Assembly (NCBI RefSeq): GCF_009835145.1
Contig: NZ_APKE01000007.1
Coordinates: forward strand, 62,001 to 126,000
DNA length: 64,000 nt
Direction of reading: 5' to 3'
Source: Profundibacterium mesophilum KAUST100406-0324
GTDB taxonomy: Bacteria; Pseudomonadota; Alphaproteobacteria; Rhodobacterales; Rhodobacteraceae
Shown here: piece after piece, positions 1-8,065 of the stretch
Layout of the letters: each line of letters begins with the position of its first letter
How positions within the stretch are numbered: the first letter of the stretch is position 1
The notes under the pieces: generated by a model
What the model saw: only the letters and a program-made list of their open reading frames with translations
Databases searched by the model: none
Told to the model about the DNA's origin: nothing
Translations under genes and position numbers: made by a program

Positions 1-113
1 TCGTCGGCGCAGATGATGAGGTCGCAGCCGTCTTGCGCCGCGCATCGGGCCAGCTCCAGCCCGATGCCCGTCGAGGCGCCGGTGACGACGGCGAGCTTGC
101 GCATCTGCGCCAT
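1..113 (-). CDS. Short-chain dehydrogenase/reductase, N-terminal part only
   Basis: The gene runs off the left edge, so only about 37 residues are visible. They begin [18 protein letters not shown], the Rossmann beta-alpha-beta start of an NAD(P)-dependent SDR with the TGxxxGIG dinucleotide-binding motif. The chosen ATG shares one base with the stop codon of the upstream alcohol dehydrogenase gene (TGATG), which indicates translational coupling; a second in-frame ATG lies three codons on. Substrate cannot be inferred because the catalytic YxxxK region is outside the window. It is the third gene of an operon SRPBCC, alcohol dehydrogenase, SDR. Confidence 0.85.
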   Translation of the reverse strand, partial: MAQMRKLAVVTGASTGIGLELARCAAQDGCDLIICAD

Positions 114-1297
114 CAGATCGTCTCCGTGCCGGGCTTCAGAACGACCTTGGTCCATTCGTTCTGGTTGAAGCGGAAGCTTTCATAGCCGCGCGCGGCTTCT
201 TCGAGCGGCAACCGGTGCGAGATCATGAAAGTGGTGTCCAGCTCGCCCTCGCCGATCCGCCGCAAAAGGTCCTTCGTGTATCGCTGCACATGGGTCTGCC
301 CGGTGCGGACCTGCAGGCCCTTCTCCATCAGGGCGCCCAGCGGAAACTTGTCGAGGAACCCGCCATAGACGCCCGGGATCGACAGCCGGCCGCCCTTGCG
401 CACCGCCATGATCGCCTCGCGCAGGGCATGCGCGCTGTCGGCACCCACGCCCACGGTCTGCTTGATATTGTCGAGGATGGTGTCGGGCGCCATGCCATGT
501 GCCTCCATCCCGACCGCGTCGATCACGGCATCGGGACCCATTCCGCCCGACATCTCCATCAGCGCCTCCAGCACGTTGGTCTGCTTGAAGTCGATCACCT
601 CGGCGCCCATCTTGCGCGCCAGCGCAAGGCGGCCGGGATATTCGTCGATGGCGATCACCTTGCCCGCGCCCATCACGAAGGCCGACTGCACCGCGAACAG
701 CCCCACCGGACCGCAGCCCCAGACGGCGACCGTGTCGCCCGGCTTGATGTCGCAGTTCTCGGCCGCCATCCAGCCGGTCGGCAGGATGTCCGACAGAAAG
801 AGGACCTCGTCATCGTCCATCCCGTCCGGGATCACGATCGGGCCGACATCGCTGAACGGCACGCGGACATATTCCGCCTGGCCGCCCGGATAGCCCCCGG
901 TCAGGTGCGAGTAGCCGAAGAGGGCCGACATCGCGTGGCCGTAGAGCTTCTCGCTGATATCCTGCTTGTCGGCGGGGTTGGAGTTGTCGCAGGCCGAGTA
1001 GAGGCTCTGCTCGCAGAAGAAGCACTTGCCGCAGGAGATGGTGAAGGGCACCACCACCCGCTGGCCTTTCTTCAACGTGCTCTTGGGGCCTGTCTCGACC
1101 ACCTCGCCCATGAATTCGTGGCCGAGGATGTCGCCGGCCAGAACGCCGGGGATCACCCCGTCATAGAGGTGCAGGTCGGAGCCGCAGATGGCGGTGGACG
1201 TGACCTTGATGATCGCGTCGCGGGGATTGACGATTTCGGGGTCGGGCATTGTCTCGACGCGGACGTCGTGTTTGCCTTGCCAGGTCAGGGCGCGCAT
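113..1297 (-). CDS. Zinc-dependent alcohol dehydrogenase (MDR family)
   Basis: A 394-residue medium-chain dehydrogenase. The catalytic zinc ligands are visible as Cys38 (CGSDLH) and His60-Glu61 (GHEFMGE). The four structural-zinc cysteines are Cys89, 92, 95 and 103 ([15 protein letters not shown]). The Rossmann motif GCGPVG sits in the middle of the protein. The length and the insertion after the structural zinc resemble the glutathione-dependent formaldehyde dehydrogenase-like branch, but the true substrate is unknown. The start at MRALTWQGK begins the conserved domain; the frame stays open upstream only by overlapping the SRPBCC gene. It lies 11 bases downstream of that gene and overlaps the SDR gene by one base. 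Confidence 0.9.
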   Translation of the reverse strand: MRALTWQGKHDVRVETMPDPEIVNPRDAIIKVTSTAICGSDLHLYDGVIPGVLAGDILGHEFMGEVVETGPKSTLKKGQRVVVPFTISCGKCFFCEQSLYSACDNSNPADKQDISEKLYGHAMSALFGYSHLTGGYPGGQAEYVRVPFSDVGPIVIPDGMDDDEVLFLSDILPTGWMAAENCDIKPGDTVAVWGCGPVGLFAVQSAFVMGAGKVIAIDEYPGRLALARKMGAEVIDFKQTNVLEALMEMSGGMGPDAVIDAVGMEAHGMAPDTILDNIKQTVGVGADSAHALREAIMAVRKGGRLSIPGVYGGFLDKFPLGALMEKGLQVRTGQTHVQRYTKDLLRRIGEGELDTTFMISHRLPLEEAARGYESFRFNQNEWTKVVLKPGTETI

Positions 1298-1308
1298 GAA
1301 CTGTCTCC

Positions 1309-2010
1309 TCAGGCGGTTTTGCGGTTGGCATTGGTGGCGATTTCGCCGGTTTCCATCAGCATCTTCAGGCGTCGCAGCTCGCGCCGCCCCTGTATAGCGG
1401 GCTCGGCCTGGAAGGCCTTGGCAACCCAGCGACCCAGCTCTCCGGCAGGGGGCACATAGGCGATGATCGCCTCGACCTCGGTGCCGCGATCGGCCGGGGC
1501 ATCGCGAAAGGTGACCTTGCCCTCGGTGTCGATGTCGCTGCCCTCGATCGAGCGCCAGGAAATCATCTCGCCCTCCACGTCCTGCACGATCCGAGTGCGC
1601 ACCGTGACCTCGCGGTCGAGGGGCGCGCGGATGGTCCATTCGGTGACGTCGCCGACCTCGCGAACGTCATGGAGGTTTTCCATGAACTGCGGGAGGTTCT
1701 GGAAGCTGCGCCAGAAACGGTAGAGTTCCGCCCTGGGCTTGTTGATCGTCACCGTGCGCCCGGTAACGGCGTAGTTGCCATAGCGGCTTTGGCGCGATGT
1801 GCGTCCCGGCGCGTCGTCCGGCGGACGGTGGCCGACACGGTTGCGGGTGGCCGCCTGGTACCAGGCATAGCCGGCCGCGCCGGCCAGCACGCCCAGTCCC
1901 AGCACGACGGCGGTCGTGCCCCGGTCCGGCCTATAGGACCCCTCGTCGTAGCGACGAGGCGCGCCGTAAGGGCTGGGCAGAAAGCGAGGATCATCATTGT
2001 CAGAATACAT
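1309..2010 (-). CDS. SRPBCC-family (START-like) membrane-anchored protein
   Basis: 233 residues starting [16 protein letters not shown] after an AAGGAG ribosome site. A hydrophobic segment (about residues 28-45, [20 protein letters not shown]) is followed by a SRPBCC/polyketide-cyclase-like domain beginning near [18 protein letters not shown], with the typical FWRSFQNLP and later [15 protein letters not shown] signatures. Such proteins bind hydrophobic ligands; no enzyme activity is assigned. It is first in the operon with the alcohol dehydrogenase and the SDR, an arrangement often seen among stress-response genes of alphaproteobacteria. The role here is inferred from that context only. Confidence 0.8.
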   Translation of the reverse strand: MYSDNDDPRFLPSPYGAPRRYDEGSYRPDRGTTAVVLGLGVLAGAAGYAWYQAATRNRVGHRPPDDAPGRTSRQSRYGNYAVTGRTVTINKPRAELYRFWRSFQNLPQFMENLHDVREVGDVTEWTIRAPLDREVTVRTRIVQDVEGEMISWRSIEGSDIDTEGKVTFRDAPADRGTEVEAIIAYVPPAGELGRWVAKAFQAEPAIQGRRELRRLKMLMETGEIATNANRKTA

Positions 2011-2324
2011 CAGAGCTCCTTCCTGGAAGCTCGGCCGGCCGTAGAGGGGACCACGGCTGCCGCGCACCGATCTTGTCGAGGCCGCCGCGGCGTGGTCCGT
2101 CCCGTTCGATGCGGACCCTGCCGGGGCAGGCCATGTGACAGCAGAACGGACGCTACGTGAGAATGTTCCGACAGTCCGCGCGCGCCGGTGGATTTCAGCT
2201 TGGGGAAAGGGGCGCCGGCGGCGGGCTTCAGCGATGGGGACCCGAACTGCGAGACCTGTCTTTTAAGTGCGTTCCGGATGTGCTTGAGTGCCTTCGGGCC
2301 TTCGCGGCCGAACGGGAGGCTCCC

Positions 2325-5300
2325 TTGGAAAATTCGGAAACGTTGCCCCCGGAGGCGACGAGGGACAACACCCCGGTCTGCGCGATCGGGGCGTCGGCGG
2401 GTGGGGTGAAGGCGCTTCGCTCCCTGTTCCGGCAGTTGCCCGACGATCTCGGGCTTGCCTATGTCGTGATCGTGCACCTGTCGCCCGAGCATCCCAGCCT
2501 GCTCGCCGAGATCCTCTCGGGTTGCACCCGGATGCCGGTCCACCAGGTCGAGGACACGCCCGAACTGCACCCCGACTGCGTCTACGTGATTCCGCCCGAC
2601 AAGGAGCTGGTGATCGACGGCAACAACATCCACGCCCGCGACTTCACCGAAGCGCGCGGCCGCCGTGCGCCGGTCGATCTGTTTTTCCGCTCCGTCGCCT
2701 CGGCGCGCGGCGATGGCATGGCGATCGTGCTGAGCGGCGCCGGCGCGGACGGCTCGATCGGCGTGCGCGCGATAGCGGAGGCCGGCGGCGTGGTCTTCGC
2801 GCAGGACCCCGCGGAGGCGGAATTCGGCGCCATGCCGCAGAACGCGATCGCCACCGGCGTCGTCAATTTCGTCGCCTCCATCTCCCCGCTGGTCGAGCGG
2901 ATGGTCGAAGTGGCGAAGAGCAAGGAAGCCGTGCGCTCGCTGGATGCCGACAGTTCGGCCAATGACCTGCGCCGGATCGTGGCCTTTCTGCGTGCGCGGA
3001 CCGGGCACGACTTCTCCAGCTACAAGCGTGCGACGGTGATGCGCCGCGTCCTGCGCCGGATGCAGGTCCAGCGGATCACGACCCTGGCGGCCTATGGCGA
3101 ATTCGTGCGCTCGGCGCCCGAGGAGGCGCAGGAGCTCTTCGGCGATTTGTTGATCTCCGTGACCCAGTTCTTTCGCGACGAGGCGCATTTCGACGCCCTG
3201 AAGGACCGTGTCATCGTGCCGCTCTTGCAAGATGCCTCGAACAGGTCCGAGGATATCCGCATCTGGTCGGTCGGATGCGCGACCGGCGAGGAGGCCTACA
3301 GCCTGGCGATCACGATCCTCGAGGAGACCGACCGGCTCAGGCTGAACGTCCCGTTCCAGATATTCGCCAGCGACCTCGACGAAGGCGCGCTCGGCACGGC
3401 ACGCGAGGGGCGTTACCCCAAGTCCATCGCCGCCGACGTGTCCCAGCAGCGGCTGAGCCGGTTCTTCGTCGACGAGGGCACGCATTTCCGCATCCGCAAG
3501 GAGGTGCGCGACGTCGTGCTCTTCGCCTCCCACAGCGTGCTGAAGGACCCGCCGTTCATGCGGCTCGACCTGATCACCTGTCGCAACCTGATGATCTATC
3601 TCGAACGCATGCTCCAGTCGCAGTTGCTGAACCTGATGCATTACGCGTTGAACCCGAACGGCTACCTGTTTCTCGGCTCGGCGGAGACCGCCGATGCCAC
3701 TTCGGAATTCTTCACGCCACTCGACCGCGATGCCCGGATATATCGCGCCAAGCCCACGGGGCGGCGGAACATGCCCGCCCTGCCGCATGTCTCGGCCGAG
3801 GATCTGAGCCGCTCGCGACGAAAACAGATCGAGGCACGCCGCAGCCGCCATGACGTACCGATCGCCTTGCACGCCGAGGCCCTGGAAAGCGCTGCGCCGC
3901 CGAGCGTCTTGGTCGATGAAAGCGCCCAGATCTTGCATCTGTCGCCCAATGCCGGCCGCTACATCCTGCATTCGTCGGGCACGTTTTCGGGCAGGCTGAC
4001 GGATGTCGTGCGCCCCGAACTGCGCCTCGATCTCAAGATCGCGATCGACCGCGCCGCCGAGGGGCTGCCGTCGCTGACCCATCCCGTGCAGGTCGACTTC
4101 ACCGGCGAGGCACGCCGTGTCGCGATGCAGATATCGCCCGTGCCGGTCGGCGACAACGCCACCAGGCGCGCGCTGGTGCTGTTTCTCGACGCCGGGCAGG
4201 CGCAGGCCGATGGCCCCGAGCAGGAGGAGGCTTTCGGTGGCGACAACACCGAGGAGCGCCGGCTCCATGCCGAGCTCAAGGCCGCGCAGCAGGCGCTGGT
4301 GATCAGCCGGGCCGAGCATGAAACCGCCATCGAGGATCTGCGCGCCGCCAACGAGGAGCTGCAATCGACCAACGAGGAATACCGCTCGACCTCCGAAGAG
4401 CTGGAGACCTCGAAGGAGGAATTGCAGTCGATGAACGAGGAGCTTCAGACGGTGAACGCCGAGCTGAAGTCCAAGCTCGAGAGTATTTCGACCGCCCATA
4501 GCGACTTGCAGAACCTGACCTCGGCCACCGAGATCGGCACGCTGTTCCTGGATGCCAAGCTGCGGATCCGCATTTTCACCCCGCCGACCGCCGACCTGTT
4601 CAACATCACCGAAATGGATGTCGGCCGCCCGATCACCGATTTCACCCATCGGCTCAGCCATGACGAGATCGAGGGCGAAGCGCGCCGCGTTCTGCGTGAC
4701 CTGTCTCCGATCGAGACCGAGCTTCAAAGTCGCGACGGTCGCTGGTTCATGATGCGTATCCGCCCCTACCGGACCGTCGAGGACAGGATCGAGGGGGTGG
4801 TGCTGACCTTCGTGGATATCACCCGGCGGCGCGAATCCGAACATCAGTTGGAGAGCAGCCGCCAGGAATACGAGATGCTGTTCAACTCGATCGACGAAGG
4901 GTTCAGCATGCTCGAGGTCTGCCTCGGTGAGGGTGATGCCGAGACGGATATACGCTTCATCGAGGTCAACGCCGCATTCGCCCGCCAGACCGGGCTTGCG
5001 GATGTCGAAGGCAGGACGACACGCGAACTCGTACCGGATCTCGAGGCGCACTGGTACGAGGTGTGCACGCGGGTCGTCAGGACGAGCGGATCCGAACGCA
5101 TCGAAGGCCTTGTTGCGCCACTCGGCCGGTTCTACGAATGCTACGTCTTCCCAGTCCCCAACGCGGGCGAAAACCGCATCGGATGCCTCTTCCGCGACAT
5201 CAGCGAGCGCAAGCGGACCGAGCAGCGGCAGGACATGCTGACCCACGAACTTTCGCACCGGGTCAAGAACACGCTGGCAGTGGTGCAGGCCATCGCCCGC

Positions 5301-5819
5301 CGCCCGGTCAAACCGGACATGAGCATCGAGGACTTCCGCAAGACCTTCGTCGGGCGGATACGGGCGCTGTCGCATGCCCATGACCAACTGCTCGACACGC
5401 GCTGGGAATCGGCCGAGCTCGGCAAGTTGGTCGAGGCGACACTGAAAACCTATGGCGAACCCGGGGATGGCCGTATTCAATGCAGCGGCCCGGACATCCT
5501 GCTCTCGCCGCGACAGGCGCTCTGCCTCGCGCTCGTGCTTCATGAGCTTGGAACGAACGCCGCCAAGTACGGCGCCCTGTCGTCGCATGAGGGCCGTTTG
5601 TCCGTAACCTGGACGATCGAACGCAAGGAGGGTGTATCGGGGGCGCATATGACCTGGTGCGAACGGGACGGCCCTCCCATCGACCCCGGGGCGGCGCCCG
5701 AGAATGGCTTCGGCATGCAATTGCTCAAACAGGCCGCCGCTTTCGAACTCGGGGGCACCGTGGATGTCGTACTCGGCGCCGAAGGTCTGAGGGCTGCTAT
5801 CGCGTTCCCCCTGGAATGA
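2325..5819 (+). CDS. CheB-CheR-PAS-HWE histidine kinase fusion
   Basis: About 1164 residues. An N-terminal CheB methylesterase domain (residues 18-205) keeps the catalytic Ser in GASAGG (Ser24), His in VHLSPEH and Asp in SGAGADG. A CheR methyltransferase domain (about 207-480) has the SAM motif GCATGEEAYS. A Glu-rich coiled coil spans about 642-722. Two PAS-type domains (about 725-960) lead to an HWE/HisKA_2 kinase with HELSHRVKNTL near residue 977 and HELGTNAAKYGALS. No receiver domain is present. Start: a TTG at 2325 preceded by GGGAGG places 17 residues before the CheB fold. The frame is open back to GTG 2157/ATG 2163, but no ribosome site is seen there. Input and partner regulator are unknown. 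Confidence 0.9.
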   Translation: MENSETLPPEATRDNTPVCAIGASAGGVKALRSLFRQLPDDLGLAYVVIVHLSPEHPSLLAEILSGCTRMPVHQVEDTPELHPDCVYVIPPDKELVIDGNNIHARDFTEARGRRAPVDLFFRSVASARGDGMAIVLSGAGADGSIGVRAIAEAGGVVFAQDPAEAEFGAMPQNAIATGVVNFVASISPLVERMVEVAKSKEAVRSLDADSSANDLRRIVAFLRARTGHDFSSYKRATVMRRVLRRMQVQRITTLAAYGEFVRSAPEEAQELFGDLLISVTQFFRDEAHFDALKDRVIVPLLQDASNRSEDIRIWSVGCATGEEAYSLAITILEETDRLRLNVPFQIFASDLDEGALGTAREGRYPKSIAADVSQQRLSRFFVDEGTHFRIRKEVRDVVLFASHSVLKDPPFMRLDLITCRNLMIYLERMLQSQLLNLMHYALNPNGYLFLGSAETADATSEFFTPLDRDARIYRAKPTGRRNMPALPHVSAEDLSRSRRKQIEARRSRHDVPIALHAEALESAAPPSVLVDESAQILHLSPNAGRYILHSSGTFSGRLTDVVRPELRLDLKIAIDRAAEGLPSLTHPVQVDFTGEARRVAMQISPVPVGDNATRRALVLFLDAGQAQADGPEQEEAFGGDNTEERRLHAELKAAQQALVISRAEHETAIEDLRAANEELQSTNEEYRSTSEELETSKEELQSMNEELQTVNAELKSKLESISTAHSDLQNLTSATEIGTLFLDAKLRIRIFTPPTADLFNITEMDVGRPITDFTHRLSHDEIEGEARRVLRDLSPIETELQSRDGRWFMMRIRPYRTVEDRIEGVVLTFVDITRRRESEHQLESSRQEYEMLFNSIDEGFSMLEVCLGEGDAETDIRFIEVNAAFARQTGLADVEGRTTRELVPDLEAHWYEVCTRVVRTSGSERIEGLVAPLGRFYECYVFPVPNAGENRIGCLFRDISERKRTEQRQDMLTHELSHRVKNTLAVVQAIARRPVKPDMSIEDFRKTFVGRIRALSHAHDQLLDTRWESAELGKLVEATLKTYGEPGDGRIQCSGPDILLSPRQALCLALVLHELGTNAAKYGALSSHEGRLSVTWTIERKEGVSGAHMTWCERDGPPIDPGAAPENGFGMQLLKQAAAFELGGTVDVVLGAEGLRAAIAFPLE

Positions 5820-6024
5820 GGGTCCGCAAGCCTCGCGCGCCGGCAAGCATCGCCGCGCCGCAAATGGCATGGAAACGCCCCGAAGCCACGGGCAGTACCG
5901 CCGTATCCGCGCGAACCGGGGGGGTCGCGGGATGGTCCCGCGGCAGGCCCCTGGTCAGGCATTCCGGCAGGCTTAGGTCCGGCAGGAAAGGCGCCTTCGG
6001 GCATGCGCGGGAAAGGACGTAACG

Positions 6025-6978
6025 ATGCCGCATGATCATGGCCACGCACATATGGATCCCGCCTCCGGCGACCGGCGTGTCTCGATCGCCATATGGGCCA
6101 ATGCGCTCCTGACGGTGGCGCAGATCATCGGCGGCATCCTCTCAGGCAGTCTCGCCCTGGTCGCCGACGCTCTGCACAACCTGTCGGACATGGCCTCGCT
6201 GGTCATCGCTTTCGTGGCCCGCAAGATCGCCCGGCGCCCCGCGGACGCGCGCATGACCTTCGGCTACGGCCGGATCGAGATCGTGGCCGCGCTGATCAAC
6301 TACACCACGCTGATCCTCGTTGGCGTCTACCTGGTCTACGAGGGGGCGATGCGGTTGATCGAGCCGACCGGGGTCGCCGGCTGGACGGTGGTGATCATCG
6401 GCGCCGTGGCGCTCGCGGTGGACGCGCTGACGGCCTGGCTGACCTGGTCGATGCAGAAGGGGAGCGTGAACATGCGGGCGCTCTTCGTGCACAATCTCAG
6501 CGACGCCCTGGCCTCGGTTGCGGTCATCGTCGGCGGCGTGCTCATTCTTCGCTACGACATGCGCTGGGTCGATCCGGCGATCACGATCCTGATCGCGCTC
6601 TATATCCTCTACCTTGCCCTGACCGAGATCGGCGGGCCGATCCGCACGCTCATGCTGGGCAGCCCGCCCGACATGGACGCCCGCGCGGTGGTGCGCGCGA
6701 TGACCGAGGTGAGCGGGGTCGCGGATGTCCACCACGTCCACCTGTGGCAGATGCAGGAGCACGCGGTGGCGCTCGATTGTCACGTCGTGCTGAACGAGGA
6801 GGGCTGGAGCCGGATCGAGCCCGTCAAGGCCGAGATCAAGGAGCGCCTGAGGGCGGAATTCGGCATCACCTGGTCGAGCCTCGAGTTCGAGACCATCCAT
6901 CGCGCGCATCAGGGTGCCGATCTCTTCGGTCACGGGAGCCATGGCGGCCATGAGGATGCGAGGGACGCAGGCCCGTGA
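6025..6978 (+). CDS. Cation diffusion facilitator (CDF) metal exporter
   Basis: 317 residues with an N-terminal His-rich stretch (HDHGHAH) and six predicted membrane segments. The zinc-type transport site is visible as D48-A-L-H51-N-L-S-D55 in TM2 and HNLSD near residues 156-160 in TM5. The cytoplasmic C-terminal domain follows (HHVHLWQMQEHAVALDCHVVL). The family expels Zn(II), Cd(II), Co(II) or similar in exchange for protons. It converges on merR with a 12-base gap, at the edge of the mercury island, so it may be part of the same metal-defence block. The exact metal is not determinable. Confidence 0.93.
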   Translation: MPHDHGHAHMDPASGDRRVSIAIWANALLTVAQIIGGILSGSLALVADALHNLSDMASLVIAFVARKIARRPADARMTFGYGRIEIVAALINYTTLILVGVYLVYEGAMRLIEPTGVAGWTVVIIGAVALAVDALTAWLTWSMQKGSVNMRALFVHNLSDALASVAVIVGGVLILRYDMRWVDPAITILIALYILYLALTEIGGPIRTLMLGSPPDMDARAVVRAMTEVSGVADVHHVHLWQMQEHAVALDCHVVLNEEGWSRIEPVKAEIKERLRAEFGITWSSLEFETIHRAHQGADLFGHGSHGGHEDARDAGP

Positions 6979-6990
6979 TGGCAGGGCAGT

Positions 6991-7422
6991 CTATGCCCGG
7001 AGGCGGCTTTGATTGAGAACATCGAGGAGCGGGCATTCGGGGGTATCGGCTCCGCTGCATCGGGCGATCGTGTCCGAAAGCCGGGTTTCGATCGCCTGGA
7101 GATCGCGGATCTTGGCGCGCACCACGCCAAGGTGATGCCGGCCGACGCCCTCCACCTCGGCGCAGGTATGGCCGCCGCGATCGACCAGTGACAGGAGCCC
7201 GCGGATCTCCTCCATGGTGAAACCCAGCTCCCGCGCCCGCATCACGAAGCTCAGCCGTTCGACATGGGCCCTGCCATAGCGGCGATGACCCGCGGGGCTG
7301 CGCGGCGGGTCCGGCATCAAGCCGACATTCTCGTAATACCGAATGGTCTCCAGATTGCAGCCGGTGAGCCGTGCCAGCTCGGAGCGTTTCAGATCGCTCG
7401 CGGGGGCGTGATCGTCGGGCAC
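6991..7422 (-). CDS. merR: MerR-family regulator, mercury-type
   Basis: 143 residues from a GTG start at 7422 that has AAGGAG six bases upstream. A longer frame to 7473 would run through the mer promoter and is rejected. The winged-helix N-terminus reads ELARLTGCNLETIRYYENVGL, followed by a dimer helix. Three metal-site cysteines, Cys87, Cys122 and Cys130, match MerR (Tn501 Cys82/117/126), although the last interval is 8 instead of 9. It is divergent from the merP-like/merF/merA genes across a canonical 19-bp-spaced promoter. It should activate them with Hg(II) and repress without it; a Zn or Cd sensor is a less likely alternative. Confidence 0.88.
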   Translation of the reverse strand: MPDDHAPASDLKRSELARLTGCNLETIRYYENVGLMPDPPRSPAGHRRYGRAHVERLSFVMRARELGFTMEEIRGLLSLVDRGGHTCAEVEGVGRHHLGVVRAKIRDLQAIETRLSDTIARCSGADTPECPLLDVLNQSRLRA

Positions 7423-7433
7423 GAGATTTCTCC

Positions 7434-7464
7434 TTGATCCTGTAGCGGCTACAGACCCTACCTT
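7434..7464 (+). promoter_or_regulatory. MerR-regulated mer promoter and operator
   Basis: The -35 element TTGATC (7434-7439) and -10 TACCTT (7459-7464) are separated by 19 bases, the long spacer typical of MerR-activated promoters. Inside the spacer lies a perfect palindrome, CTGTAGC-G-GCTACAG (7440-7454), the expected MerR dimer site. It points toward the mer structural genes and lies just upstream of the merR GTG start, so merR probably controls itself here as well. Confidence 0.85.
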
Positions 7465-7596
7465 GTCCCTCATCGAACGACAACGGGGCGGTGCGATGAC
7501 GACGAGAGCGATCGGGAACGATCGAGAACGAAGGACGGCCCTGGCATTCCCCTATCTCGCCCGCTGCATCCTGACATTCTGAAACGGAGCCATTCC

Positions 7597-7824
7597 ATGA
7601 AACTGCCTCTCGCCGCGTTCCTTGCCATCCTGCCCACGACGATCCTCGCGGCCGAGGCCGAGCGCCTGGAAACGGTCGAGATCGCGGGGTTTTCCGGGGG
7701 CACGGCCGGGGATGGCACCTACGTCCTCCGCCATGACGACGCCGTCACCGCGCCCGAGGCACTGGGCGCCGCGATCACCGGCACCGGCTACGGTGCGGCG
7801 CTCGTTGCCGGAGCCGGGTCATGA
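7597..7824 (+). CDS. MerP-like periplasmic protein lacking the CxxC metal site
   Basis: 75 residues with a signal peptide (MKLPLAAFLAILPTTILAAEA). The mature part starts ETVEIAGFSG, where MerP has a strand leading into GMTCxxC, and ends EALGAAITGTGYGAAL, like the last helix and GYP end of the HMA fold. The metal-binding loop and the following helix are missing, so there are no cysteines at all. Known MerP proteins are about 90 residues and shuttle Hg(II) to the inner-membrane carrier. This copy occupies the merP position and overlaps merF by four bases (ATGA). It is either a degenerate remnant kept for coupling or a protein with a new role. Confidence 0.6.
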   Translation: MKLPLAAFLAILPTTILAAEAERLETVEIAGFSGGTAGDGTYVLRHDDAVTAPEALGAAITGTGYGAALVAGAGS

Positions 7825-8051
7825 GCGCGCGCGAAACGCCCCCCGCCCGGAATGACCGCCTCCTGAAATCCGGCCTGATCGGCACCGCCATCGTGGCGCT
7901 GTGCTGCTTCACCCCGGTTCTGGTGATCCTGCTGGGCGCGGTCGGGCTCTCGGCCATGCTCGGCTGGCTCGACATCGTGCTCCTGCCGGCGCTTGCGGTC
8001 TTCATCGGCATCACCCTCTACGCGCTTTGGCGGCGCCAACGCACGAGTTGA
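7821..8051 (+). CDS. merF: Mercuric transporter MerF
   Basis: 76 residues with two membrane helices. The first begins GTAIVALCCFTPVLVILLG, carrying the vicinal Cys28-Cys29 pair that binds Hg(II) in MerF. The second includes LDIVLLPALAVFIGITLYAL. The protein ends RRQRTS and lacks the second vicinal cysteine pair found at the C-terminus of classical MerF. No merT is present, so this is the only visible inner-membrane Hg(II) carrier of the operon. The start overlaps the upstream merP-like gene; merA follows 14 bases later. Confidence 0.9.
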   Translation: MSARETPPARNDRLLKSGLIGTAIVALCCFTPVLVILLGAVGLSAMLGWLDIVLLPALAVFIGITLYALWRRQRTS

Positions 8052-8065
8052 AGAAGGAGAGCGAC

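Noticed and set aside
2010-5870. A 1286-codon open frame on the minus strand
   Set aside because: It is fully antisense to the CheB-CheR-HWE kinase, whose domains are unmistakable. Long antisense frames are normal at this GC content, and its translation shows low-complexity Arg/Gly/Asp sequence with no domain.
7423-7473. Longer merR frame starting at ATG 7473
   Set aside because: It would extend through the -10, operator and -35 of the mer promoter; the GTG at 7422 has a good ribosome site and gives the usual MerR length.
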